Shown: piece by piece, positions 6,751 through 14,939 of the stretch
Layout: every line of letters begins with the position of its first letter
Position numbering within the stretch: position 1 is the stretch's first letter
The notes under the pieces: model-generated
Seen by the model: the letters and a program-made list of their open reading frames with translations, nothing else
Told to the model about the DNA's origin: nothing
Database searches by the model: none
DNA from: Chrysomallon squamiferum
Taxonomy: Eukaryota; Mollusca; Gastropoda; Neomphalida; Peltospiridae
Reading direction: 5' to 3'
Assembly: GCA_012295275.1 (NCBI GenBank)
Contig: CM022678.1
Coordinates: forward strand, 5,351,059-5,366,058
DNA length: 15,000 nucleotides
Made by a program: the position numbers and the translations under genes

Positions 6751-6873
6751 ATAGATATATAGATTTAGATAGATTGATAGATAGAAAGTAGAAATACAGA
6801 CGGACACAGTTAGACAGACAAACAGAAAGATGGACGGACGGATGGATAGATGGATGGATGGATGAATGGATAA
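6751..6873. repeat. GATA/GACA/GGAT compound array
   Basis: Degenerate GATA, GACA and GACG units ending in (GGAT)n and GAAT. It is in the same order and orientation as the array at 427-498 (GATA/GACA first, GGAT last). Confidence 0.85.
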
Positions 6874-7090
6874 TGTAAGAAAGAATATCACAAATAAATA
6901 AATAAATCATAAAATAAAGACTGAAGAAAAAGATGTAAGAAACAAACAACTACAAGAGCAACAACAAAAACAACATAAAAAACAACAATCAAAAAAAAAA
7001 AAAAATAAAGATTATAGCAAATAACAAATAAATCATAAAATAATTAAAGTTTGAAGAAAACTAAAGAAAAAATAGAAAAAAAAAAAACAC
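6874..7090. repeat. A-rich low-complexity stretch
   Basis: AAAT units (6890-6906), AAC units (about 6957-6990), a run of about 15 A near 6991-7005 and further A-rich words up to a run of A near 7078-7087. No gene. Confidence 0.8.
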
Positions 7091-7458
7091 TTTAAAAAGA
7101 ATATTTGAAACAGTCTAAAAGTGTAAAGTTATTTTGTGTGTTTATATTTTTCAACTTGTCTTTAAAGAGAAAATGACTAATTGTGAACTTTAACATTTTT
7201 TCTTATTTTTGTGTTCTGTGAATTTACGTCATTCAGCCTTTTTTTTGAATCGACTGAGTGTTTGAAGTGCTAATAATTGTTATTTAGCAGTCTATTCAAA
7301 CACACGAGAAATGTTTTTAACATTTTAACCTTTGACCTTTGACATAGTAACGTAAATTATGTTACCGTTGTCACTCTTATACAGTGTTCATGTAAAAGTG
7401 AAATGTTTATGTTTTCTTCTTTTTCTTTTTCTTTTTTTATCTTCATTATTATTAAAAC
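7091..7458. other. Unique island, no gene seen
   Basis: Unique AT-rich sequence holding the triple TGACCT-like array below and an ACGTCA at 7226-7231. It ends in a T/C-rich stretch. No coding potential. Confidence 0.5.
7326..7345 (-). promoter_or_regulatory. Triple nuclear-receptor half-site array
   Basis: The plus strand reads TAACCT-T-TGACCT-T-TGACAT: three half-site-like hexamers, each one base apart, with the perfect hexamer in the middle. On the minus strand this is ATGTCA-A-AGGTCA-A-AGGTTA, two overlapping DR1-like sites. Together with the perfect DR1 at 745-757 this is a recurrent motif in the window. Confidence 0.4.
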
Positions 7459-7460
7459 AT

Positions 7461-7495
<35 letters not shown>

Positions 7496-7497
7496 TT
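7459..7497. repeat. (ATTT)n array
   Basis: About 9.75 uninterrupted ATTT units. Confidence 0.95.
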
Positions 7498-7529
7498 AAA
7501 GCCTATATTTAAATGTAATAAATGGATGC

Positions 7530-7748
7530 AGGTAATAGCAATAACACTAGTAACAGTAATACTAATAACAGAAGTAGTAGTTGTAGTAATATGTAGTAAT
7601 AGTAGTAGTGTCAGTAATAGTTGTAGTAGTAACTGTAGTAGTAGTAGCAATTGTTGTTGTTGCTGAAATTGTAGTAATAGCAGTTAACGCTGAAGTAGTC
7701 GTAATTGTTGTTGTTGTTGAAATGACAATAGTAGTTGTAGCTGTAACT
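7530..7748. repeat. Degenerate TAG/TAA/TTG triplet tract
   Basis: About 220 bp with clear 3-base periodicity built from GTA, ATA, GTT and ACA-like units. It includes an internal duplication: AATTGTTGTTGTTG(C/T)TGAAA at 7649 and at 7703, 54 bp (18 triplets) apart. One frame translates as Ser/Asn/Cys repeats. An eroded trinucleotide microsatellite is the simplest explanation; a similar tract lies at 12660-12755. Confidence 0.75.
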
Positions 7749-7799
7749 TTTGTATGTACTTTAGTTAATTAGGTAAAAGAACATGACCCAGAAACTCAC

Positions 7800-8029
7800 A
7801 TCTTCAACAAAACTGATAAATGCGAAGGGCTAGATCGCATTCCTTTTTAACCTATGTCTAAATTCTGTCGAAGCGACACCTGGGAGCAAAGGTCGGTAAC
7901 TCTCGGCGATCGGGCCTCTGCATAAACAAAGCTAGTTGATGGGCGTGACATCTTATTAATCTGGTGTCGCAAGATGGTTTATCAGCAGTTAAATAAAACG
8001 AGAAGTGAAATATTACTTACGTGTGATAC
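7800..8029. promoter_or_regulatory. GC-richer unique island, candidate enhancer
   Basis: The most GC- and CpG-rich non-repeat stretch here (core about 7860-7990). Visible motifs: E-box CACCTG (7877-7882), CAAAGGTC (7887-7894), CGATCG (7907-7912), forkhead ATAAACA (7922-7928) overlapping Sox AACAAAG (7925-7931), and KLF-like GGGCGTG (7941-7947). No open frame. Its composition differs from its surroundings, as expected of conserved non-coding DNA, but conservation cannot be seen here. Confidence 0.35.
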
Positions 8030-8030
8030 A

Positions 8031-8129
8031 CTTAATATTAGATACTAACGGTATATTTAATGTTAAATACGTAGGTATACTTAGTATTACATACTGACGG
8101 TATATTTAGTATTACATGCCTACCGTATT
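8031..8129. repeat. Four-unit 24/25-bp minisatellite
   Basis: Units at 8031-8055, 8056-8079, 8080-8104 and 8105-8129 share TTAxTATTA, a central ATAC/ATGC and a final (G/C)GTAT. Units 1 and 3, and 2 and 4, are most alike, so the array is a 49-bp dimer duplicated once. A possible eroded fifth unit precedes it. Confidence 0.75.
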
Positions 8130-8310
8130 CCGTTTGCCAAGTATTTAGAAACACTTTGACCGTAGAACATGTTAAATGATAAGTAAATGAAAAGTAATGT
8201 ACAAAACGAAAAATATAAATAAAATAAAAGCAAGCTAAAAAGAGTTAATATCTCTTTGTCAACTCTTTGATGTATTTATTATTACAGTTGTCGCGCTTAA
8301 AAATAGTGTA
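8130..8310. other. Unique AT-rich spacer
   Basis: Unique sequence grading from mixed composition into A-rich words near 8200-8240. No feature supported. Confidence 0.5.
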
Positions 8311-8530
8311 GCTTTTTTCTTCTTGTTTTTTTTTTTTTCTTTTTTTTTAACTTTTTCTTCACTTTTTTTTTTTCTGTTTATTTACTAATGATTATGATTA
8401 TGATTTTTTTTTTAAATTATTTTTATTATTTTTTATTTTTAAATTTTTTTATTTATTCATTTTATTTATTTATTTATTGTTTGGGGTAATTGTTGTTTTT
8501 ACTGAATATTAATTTATTTTTTTTACAATT
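8311..8530. repeat. T-rich low-complexity stretch
   Basis: Several T runs broken by C, A or G, a TGATTA triplication near 8388-8406, and TTTA units at about 8449-8478. No gene. Confidence 0.85.
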
Positions 8531-8541
8531 AAAGGAGATTA

Positions 8542-8626
8542 TTACACACAAACACATATATATATATATACATTCATACATACGTATATATATATATATA
8601 CATAGATATATACATACATATATATA
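8542..8626. repeat. CA/TA/CATA compound array
   Basis: CA and AAAC units, two (TA)n blocks and CATA/CGTA units. Same family as the other TATG/CATA compounds. Confidence 0.88.
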
Positions 8627-8986
8627 GTTAAAATAAGTTTTTAAATATGTTTGGTGTCTAATAACAGATAAAACTGAAGTGTATTAAACGAATATTCATA
8701 CATCCGTTTTTACTTGATACAGCTAGAAAATGCTTTTGTTTCATTTTTTTTTTTTTTTTTTCGTCGTTGTTGTTGTTTGTTTTGTTTGACTTAAGTGAAT
8801 AATAACGATACCTGACAGACTGTAATGTATTTTGTATTTCTTAGCCTTAAGGAAGAAACACAAAAAAAAAATTAATAATAATAAAAAGTAGAAATTGCCG
8901 AATACATTAAAGAAACTGTTTGATTTTTTGATGAAGTAATTTCCTCTTTTGTTCTCTTTTTGTTTCTTTGTGTCTTTGATTGTTTA
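8627..8986. other. AT-rich spacer with T18 run
   Basis: Mostly unique AT-rich DNA. T18 lies at 8744-8761, followed by CGTCG and GTT units. An A-rich patch occurs at about 8860-8890. No gene. Confidence 0.5.
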
Positions 8987-9013
8987 TTATATATATATAT
9001 ATTTTTTTTTTTT
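8987..9013. repeat. (AT)8 followed by T12
   Basis: Short AT array joined to a T run, 50 bp before the longest CT array of the window. Confidence 0.9.
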
Positions 9014-9058
9014 ACTTTTTACTTTTATTTTGTTTTGTTCCTGAATTACATGAAACGT

Positions 9059-9385
<327 letters not shown>

Positions 9386-9461
<76 letters not shown>

Positions 9462-9465
9462 CCCC
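9386..9465. repeat. (TC)37 ending in C7
   Basis: A 74-bp TC array that ends in seven C (9459-9465). The C-run at the array edge parallels the GGGGG at the edge of the short TC array at 10133-10157. Confidence 0.97.
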
Positions 9466-9623
9466 TGTCTCTGTTTGTACGTTTGTTTGCCTGTCTCAAC
9501 CAGCTATTATAGCAGAGTATCTTCGTAATATTCATATGCTAATTAACATATATCATGTTTCTTTCTTCCATAATCTACCAGTGCCACCACTTATACGGGT
9601 TTATATGTTTGTGAGGGTGTCTG

Positions 9624-9624
<1 letters not shown>
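9466..9624. other. Unique spacer with a POU/homeodomain site
   Basis: Contains ATGCTAATTA (9536-9545), an octamer variant (ATGCTAAT) fused to a homeodomain core TAATTA and preceded by ATTCAT. Otherwise featureless. Confidence 0.4.

Positions 9625-9654
<30 letters not shown>
9625..9654. repeat. (TG)15 microsatellite
   Basis: Fifteen uninterrupted TG units. Z-DNA prone. Confidence 0.95.
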
Positions 9655-9656
<2 letters not shown>

Positions 9657-9783
9657 GATAAATACACAGATAGACGTAGATTTATATTTCATCATCCCAC
9701 CCCTCAACCTTCTGTTTTTTCACATTCCACCCAGATATTGTAACGCTGACGTAGATGTGAACGCAAGAATGCAGTTGATATTA

Positions 9784-9786
<3 letters not shown>
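9655..9786. other. Unique spacer
   Basis: Unique, slightly C-richer sequence with TGACGT at 9747-9752. No gene. Confidence 0.45.

Positions 9787-9817
<31 letters not shown>
9787..9817. repeat. A31 homopolymer
   Basis: Thirty-one consecutive A, joint longest homopolymer with the T run at 13818-13848. No target-site duplication recognised around it. Confidence 0.94.
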
Positions 9818-9819
<2 letters not shown>

Positions 9820-9886
9820 TTTCTTGAATCATTGCAGACAGTCGTATATCATCAATAAGCACAGTATCGATTAATGACAATTTGTC

Positions 9887-9969
9887 AAAAAAGAAAAAAA
9901 AAAAAAAAAAAAAAAAGAAAGAAAGAAAAGAAAAGAAAGAAAGAAAGAAAGAAAGAAAAGAAAGATGAG

Positions 9970-10000
<31 letters not shown>

Positions 10001-10058
10001 AAAGAAAGAAACAAAGAAACAAAGAAAGAAAGAAAAGAAAAAAGAAAAAAGGAAGAAA
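9887..10058. repeat. Polypurine GAAA tract
   Basis: 172 bp of purine broken only by T at 9966 and C at 10012 and 10020, with a first unbroken run of 79 purines. Units are GAAA, GAAAA and AAAG with no fixed register. Triplex-prone. Lys-Glu or Phe-Ser frames across it are artefacts. Confidence 0.95.
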
Positions 10059-10126
10059 CAGTGACACCGCATGTTTTGTGATGAAATTACTGGGGTTTTT
10101 ATCTTTACTTCGTCTTCTTTTGTTTT

Positions 10127-10132
<6 letters not shown>

Positions 10133-10157
<25 letters not shown>
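10133..10157. repeat. (TC)12 followed by GGGGG
   Basis: A short TC array 75 bp after the polypurine tract, so a long purine tract and a pyrimidine tract lie on the same strand close together. They could pair as GA/TC inverted sequences. Confidence 0.9.
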
Positions 10158-10295
10158 GGGGGTTCTAATGATGTAATCTATTTCAGGCTTGTTTGATGAA
10201 TAGATGTTTTATTTTCTTTGAATTGTGCAAGTACAAAGGAATAAATAGGGACCTTCAGTTTAGTTGACATCGTTAAACAGGAGCAATTCTTGATT

Positions 10296-10345
10296 ATAAT
10301 AATAATAATAATAATAATTATTATTATTATTATTATTATTATTAT
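10296..10345. repeat. (AAT)n(ATT)n palindrome
   Basis: AAT repeats switch to ATT repeats at the centre AATT (10316-10319), giving a perfect 44-bp palindrome (10296-10339, 22-bp arms, no spacer). The ATT side runs on to 10345. It is able to extrude a cruciform or fold as a hairpin. Confidence 0.93.
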
Positions 10346-10354
10346 CGCTTTTTC

Positions 10355-10358
<4 letters not shown>

Positions 10359-10385
<27 letters not shown>

Positions 10386-10386
10386 T
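10359..10386. repeat. T28 homopolymer
   Basis: Twenty-eight consecutive T shortly after the AAT/ATT palindrome. Confidence 0.93.
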
Positions 10387-10889
10387 AGTCAAGTGCTTCT
10401 TCTCTTTTTTACATTTTCTTATTCATTTCAAATTCACTATATTCGACTTTTCTTCAATGATAATCAAATTTACTTTTCTATGACTATTTTCTTGATCATA
10501 AAAATAGTTTATCTTGCTTTTACGTATACAAATCTTTGAATAAAGGGAAATAAAGAAGATGAGTGCATTAAGGTCAATCCTATAAATATATCTGAGGGAA
10601 ACGAGTAAAAAAAATAATAATAATAAAAAAATACAGAACAAAAGACGAATAAAATGAAATCAGTGCAAATGTAACAAAGAAAGATACAATCGAATACACG
10701 TCATATACGTCTAAGACTGTCGTTCTTACTACAACAAAATGAAACAAACACATCATCGGTGATGGTTATGATGATGATGATGATGGTAGTGATGATAAGC
10801 AATGGAACTGAAAAATTCATAAATAAAAATAAAACACAGAATATTAATAATAATAAGTATTAATAGATAAATAAACATAGACAAAAAAA
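10387..10889. other. AT-rich spacer, no gene seen
   Basis: About 500 bp of AT-rich sequence. Visible: TTAAGGTCA monomeric nuclear-receptor-type site (AGGTCA at 10571-10576), ACGTCA at 10698-10703, and a (GAT)n run at 10769-10785. A 72-codon minus-strand frame (10423-10641) is Lys/Ile/Phe-rich from composition and not supported. Confidence 0.5.
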
Positions 10890-10897
10890 AAAGTAAG

Positions 10898-10941
<44 letters not shown>

Positions 10942-11072
10942 AAATAAATCTAAAATAAATAAATAAATAAATAAATAATAAATAAACCTAAAATAAATAA
11001 ATAAATAAATCTAAAATAATAAATATTTAAATAAATCTTAAATAAATAAATAAAATAAAATAAAATAAAATA
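10890..11072. repeat. (AAAT)n higher-order array
   Basis: AAAT units repeatedly punctuated by a CTAAAAT-type word, with the C falling at 10950, 10988, 11011 and 11037. It ends in AAAAT pentamers. The repeated punctuation shows segments of the array were duplicated as blocks. Confidence 0.9.
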
Positions 11073-11459
11073 ATGAAAAAAAAAAACACTGAAAAATAGC
11101 AGAGCGAAACTCCCATAAACAAACAAGCTAAAAATAAAACAAAAAACTAGGCCAATTGAACGAGTTCTGTAGCATAGTAATCTACGTTACTCAAAGCCAG
11201 TGGCAACTGACACCAATAACACAAATCGTGTTTTCATTTTAAAATCCCATTAAACTACAGCTATGTGTCCTTGGCATTTCTTTCACTTTTTATGGAAGTC
11301 GTAAAAGCAATTAGCCTTGTCGTTTCTCTGCGGGGCTTTGAACCAGCGAGCGACATAATCGTTCAGTTGTCTCAGATTGTAGGTGGAGTGCAAAAAGGTG
11401 CAAAACGATAAACTAAGAAAAAGAAAATCAGATTTGTTTTTAATGTTTTGTTTCTTTTA
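11073..11459. other. Unique island with TCF-like site
   Basis: Unique sequence of balanced composition. Motifs: CCATAAAAA on the minus strand (11287-11295, Cdx/posterior-Hox type), CAATTAG near 11308, CTTTGAAC (11336-11343, a TCF/LEF consensus match) and a short direct repeat GTGCAAAA near 11387 and 11398. No open frame. Candidate regulatory DNA at most. Confidence 0.4.
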
Positions 11460-11579
11460 TTTTGTTTATTTATTTGTTTGTTTATTTATTTATTTATTTA
11501 TTTATTTAATTATTTTATTTATTTGTTTGTTTGTTTGTTTGTTTGTTTGTTTGTTTGTTTGTTTGTTTATTTATTTATT
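11460..11579. repeat. TTTA/TTTG compound array
   Basis: TTTA and TTTG units, with (GTTT)11 uninterrupted at 11525-11568 between TTTA blocks. Phe/Val/Cys/Leu frames across it are artefacts. Confidence 0.95.
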
Positions 11580-11855
11580 CTTTATCGGTTTTATATCTTT
11601 GGTTGTTTTCATTTGTTAATAAATAATGTGTATTTATTACGTTTTTCAGCCTCATGATTCTATTATCTTTCTTTCCTTTGTTTTTCTTTTTTAAAATAAA
11701 ATTATTAGTCGTTAACTGTCATTCTTACCAGAATAATGTACCATAATTTTTAATTAAAGTAACAGAAAAGAAATTAAGACTGTAAATAAGGAATAAAAAG
11801 AAAGACAAAAAAAAGAAAGAAAAAAGAAAAGAACAAAAATAGACTAAAAGATAAA

Positions 11856-11856
<1 letters not shown>
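11580..11856. other. AT-rich spacer, no gene seen
   Basis: Unique then A/G-rich sequence leading into the AAT array. Nothing supported. Confidence 0.5.

Positions 11857-11908
<52 letters not shown>
11857..11908. repeat. (AAT)17 microsatellite
   Basis: About 17 uninterrupted AAT units. Confidence 0.95.
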
Positions 11909-11910
<2 letters not shown>

Positions 11911-11960
11911 CAGAAAGAAAAATAAAAGAAAACCTTTTAAACATAAAATATATATAATTC

Positions 11961-11984
11961 TTTTTTTTTTTTTTTTTTTTTTTT
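11961..11984. repeat. T24 homopolymer
   Basis: Twenty-four consecutive T. Confidence 0.93.
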
Positions 11985-12305
11985 AAAATTTCCTTTCAAA
12001 TGAATTTTATCTCCGCTTCGTCCAGGAAGGCGTACATTAAGCTTTACTCAACGTAAACATCATCGAGCACTGTATTAATTCTTGATTCCTGCGTACTAGA
12101 CGAAAACGTTGATCAATACATGTTGAGAGATTCCTGCGACGTCACATAAACACAGTAATTACTGCTCATCTTTCTGTTCAAATAGTATGGATCTTCGGCA
12201 GACTTGTAATTAGTTTAATTTCTTTCTGAGTTCTTTTATCGTCAACAATAACGAACTCTTCTGAGCAGTTTATACACGATCCGGGGTGGGGGGGTATTCT
12301 TGTCC
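11985..12305. other. Unique island with CRE-like site and G-run
   Basis: About 320 bp of unique sequence. It has a 10-bp direct repeat GATTCCTGCG (12084-12093 and 12129-12138, 45 bp apart), with the second copy running into a near-CRE CGACGTCA (12137-12144). It also has TTGATCAA (12109-12116) and a G-rich patch GGGG-T-GGGGGGG at 12283-12294 just before a T21 run. No gene. Confidence 0.45.
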
Positions 12306-12326
12306 TTTTTTTTTTTTTTTTTTTTT
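12306..12326. repeat. T21 homopolymer
   Basis: Twenty-one consecutive T, 11 bp after the G-run. Confidence 0.92.
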
Positions 12327-12354
12327 AATATTCTTCATCTTTTAGCTTTTAAAA

Positions 12355-12400
12355 ATAGACAGATAGATAGACTCACAGAAAGACAGACAGAGAGAAAAAG
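12355..12400. repeat. Short GACA/GATA compound
   Basis: A few GACA, GATA and GAGA units. A minor member of the family at 427-498 and 6751-6873. Confidence 0.75.
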
Positions 12401-12487
12401 AATAGGTGTGTGTTTCTGTGACGATGATGGAAAGAAAAAAGCAGAACAATTAATTGTCAGTTGATTATGTGTATAGAAATACATATA

Positions 12488-12490
<3 letters not shown>

Positions 12491-12566
<76 letters not shown>
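12491..12566. repeat. (AG)38 microsatellite
   Basis: An uninterrupted 76-bp AG array, one of only two on the plus strand (the other is 1387-1483). Confidence 0.97.
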
Positions 12567-12567
<1 letters not shown>

Positions 12568-12583
12568 CATGAAACCTTAAGTA

Positions 12584-12755
12584 ATATTATTATTATTATT
12601 TTTATTATTATTTTTATTATTATTATTATTTTATTATTATCATCACATCTTCATCATTGTCATCATTCATTTATTATTATTAGCAGTAGTAGTAGCAGTC
12701 GTAGTAATAGTATCAGTATCAATTTAATAGCATTAGTATTAGTATTATATTTCGA
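12584..12755. repeat. Interrupted ATT tract and degenerate TAG tract
   Basis: ATT units with extra T interruptions (12584-12640), then CATCAT-like words and a degenerate GTA/TAG/TAT triplet stretch (about 12660-12755). The latter resembles 7530-7748. Confidence 0.8.
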
Positions 12756-13408
<653 letters not shown>

Positions 13409-13443
13409 ATGTATATGTATATATGTGTATATATATATATATA
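13409..13443. repeat. TATG/TA compound array
   Basis: GTATAT and TATG units ending in (TA)8 or so. Confidence 0.85.
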
Positions 13444-13489
13444 ATACTGTCTATGTACAGTTACTACAATATAGATTCACATAGACATG

Positions 13490-13554
13490 TACACACACAT
13501 ACACTGTGTGCCTGTGCGTACGTACGTGTGCGTGCATGTGTGTGTGTGTGTGTG
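13490..13554. repeat. CA/TG alternating segment, Z-DNA prone
   Basis: ACACACACA and CACTGTGTG on the left, then 42 bp (13513-13554) in strict pyrimidine-purine alternation made of TG, CG, TA and CA steps, with CpG at 13517, 13521, 13525 and 13531. The CA part and the TG part are also complementary, so a hairpin is possible. Confidence 0.85.
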
Positions 13555-13815
13555 GACAAGTAGATAGATAGATGATGTTACTTTAAACACAATAATAGAT
13601 AATTAGTATGCTTTTCTACGCCACTACTGAAAATAAACAACATGTTTTAACGTATATACTTAGAACAACTAAGAAATAATGATAGCATGTAAATGAATAT
13701 CACCTGTCAACTGATAAATATACTCTACCATTCAGCTGTTAGCTGCCAAGCAGTACACTCAAAGACCATAGAACTCTTAAAGTCAATGAGTGCATTAGCT
13801 GGTTAACGTCATTTA

Positions 13816-13817
<2 letters not shown>
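13555..13817. other. Unique spacer
   Basis: Unique AT-rich DNA with a short GATA run (13561-13573), an E-box CAGCTG near 13733 and ACGTCA at 13806-13811. No gene. Confidence 0.45.

Positions 13818-13848
<31 letters not shown>
13818..13848. repeat. T31 homopolymer
   Basis: Thirty-one consecutive T. No target-site duplication recognised. Confidence 0.94.
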
Positions 13849-13851
<3 letters not shown>

Positions 13852-13967
13852 TATTAAATGGCGAAATGACAGATATAATGAATATCTTTTAATTCAAAAT
13901 AGTCTTAATGGATGTCTCATAATATTTTCTGGTATATGTTTTAATATGAAACAAGACTGGTCTTTTG

Positions 13968-14325
13968 ACATACGTCAAAACAAAACGACAAATGCACTAA
14001 TTATATCTGTTTTGTTTACTTAACCTACATACAAACTTGCAGTTATATTTAAATACACTATTATCTTCAATACGCAATTATTGTTTTTTATATAACATCA
14101 TTTTTTTTTTTTTTTCTGTTAAAAACTTTACATACGTCAAAACAAACGAGAAATGCACCAATTACATTTGTTTTGCTTACTTAACCCATAAACCGGCTTT
14201 CAGTTATATTTAACTACTCCACTATCATTAATACGCAATTATTGTTTTTATATGATGCCATTTTTATTTATTTATGTATTTATTTATTTTTTATTATCAT
14301 TTTTTTCTCTCTCTCTTAAAAACTT
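13968..14325. repeat. Tandem duplication of a ~162-bp unit
   Basis: Copy 1 (13968-14129) and copy 2 (14130-14325) both start ACATACGTCAAAAC, share AATGCAC, TTACTTAAC, CAGTTATATTTAA and ATACGCAATTATTG in the same order, and end in TTAAAAACTTT. By eye the first 134 bp match at about 82 percent with two single-base gaps. The copies then differ by a T15 run in copy 1 versus TTTA units in copy 2. Offset 161-162 bp. The origin of the unit is unknown. Confidence 0.85.
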
Positions 14326-14700
14326 TTTTTTCATATAGTAGCTGCAATCATACTTATCTTATACTTCCATTAAACTATCATTAGGCTGCTGTTTCAGGTC
14401 GTAAAATCGTTTTGTTTTATCCGCAACGACGTCAGTTTTATCCGCAACGACGTCCGTCTTTGACTTAGTACTGGGCTATGCGGTACGGTAAAAATTTTAG
14501 TGCAATAATTTCAAAAACCCATTAGCTGCGTTAAAGTACAAAGACAACGTAAAGTAGATTAAGAGATGAAAAGAGGTGTTATGGAGACACAAAAATGCCT
14601 CTAGTCGACAATTAGGCCAGACAGAGAGGATCTGTTGAAATGATGCGAAAACAAGATAGGGGAAGAGAGGCGCACCTTTGTAACGAATGAATGAAATATT
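14326..14700. other. Unique island, no gene seen
   Basis: Contains the 21-bp tandem repeat below. A 107-codon minus-strand frame (14497-14820) has varied composition in its unique half, but no recognisable domain and a repeat-derived start. I do not call it a gene. Confidence 0.45.
14414..14455. repeat. 21-bp tandem repeat carrying GACGTC
   Basis: Two adjacent units (14414-14434 and 14435-14455) identical at 20 of 21 bases, each GTTTTATCC, GCAA, then CGACGTC. They place near-CRE sites CGACGTCA (14427-14434) and CGACGTCC (14448-14455) exactly 21 bp apart, two helical turns. It is the third GACGTC pair in the window. Confidence 0.85.
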
Positions 14701-14893
14701 ATGTAGGCAACATATGTATGTACATATAATATATACATATATAAAAGAAAATGTACATCTGCATGCAAATCTGCATACAAACATACATACATGCTTACTT
14801 ATGTACATGTTTGTCTGCAACTACCTACCTATGTACCTATCTACTTGCTTATCTATATGCATGTGTGTATGTGTGTGTGTCGGTGTGTTTGTC

Positions 14894-14939
<46 letters not shown>

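Noticed and set aside
7403-7666. 87-codon frame ending in Ser/Asn/Cys repeats, possibly a low-complexity protein
   Set aside because: It is explained by ATTT and degenerate TAG/TTG triplet repeats; the same triplet periodicity continues past the stop codon.
12283-12294. G-quadruplex at GGGG-T-GGGGGGG
   Set aside because: Only two G-runs; four stacked three-G tracts cannot be formed without unlikely folding, so it is left as a G-rich patch.
14497-14820. 107-codon minus-strand open frame, the second longest in the window
   Set aside because: Its N-terminal third is a translated CATA repeat, the rest shows no family resemblance, and it is Cys/Phe/Leu-rich as expected from AT-rich DNA.
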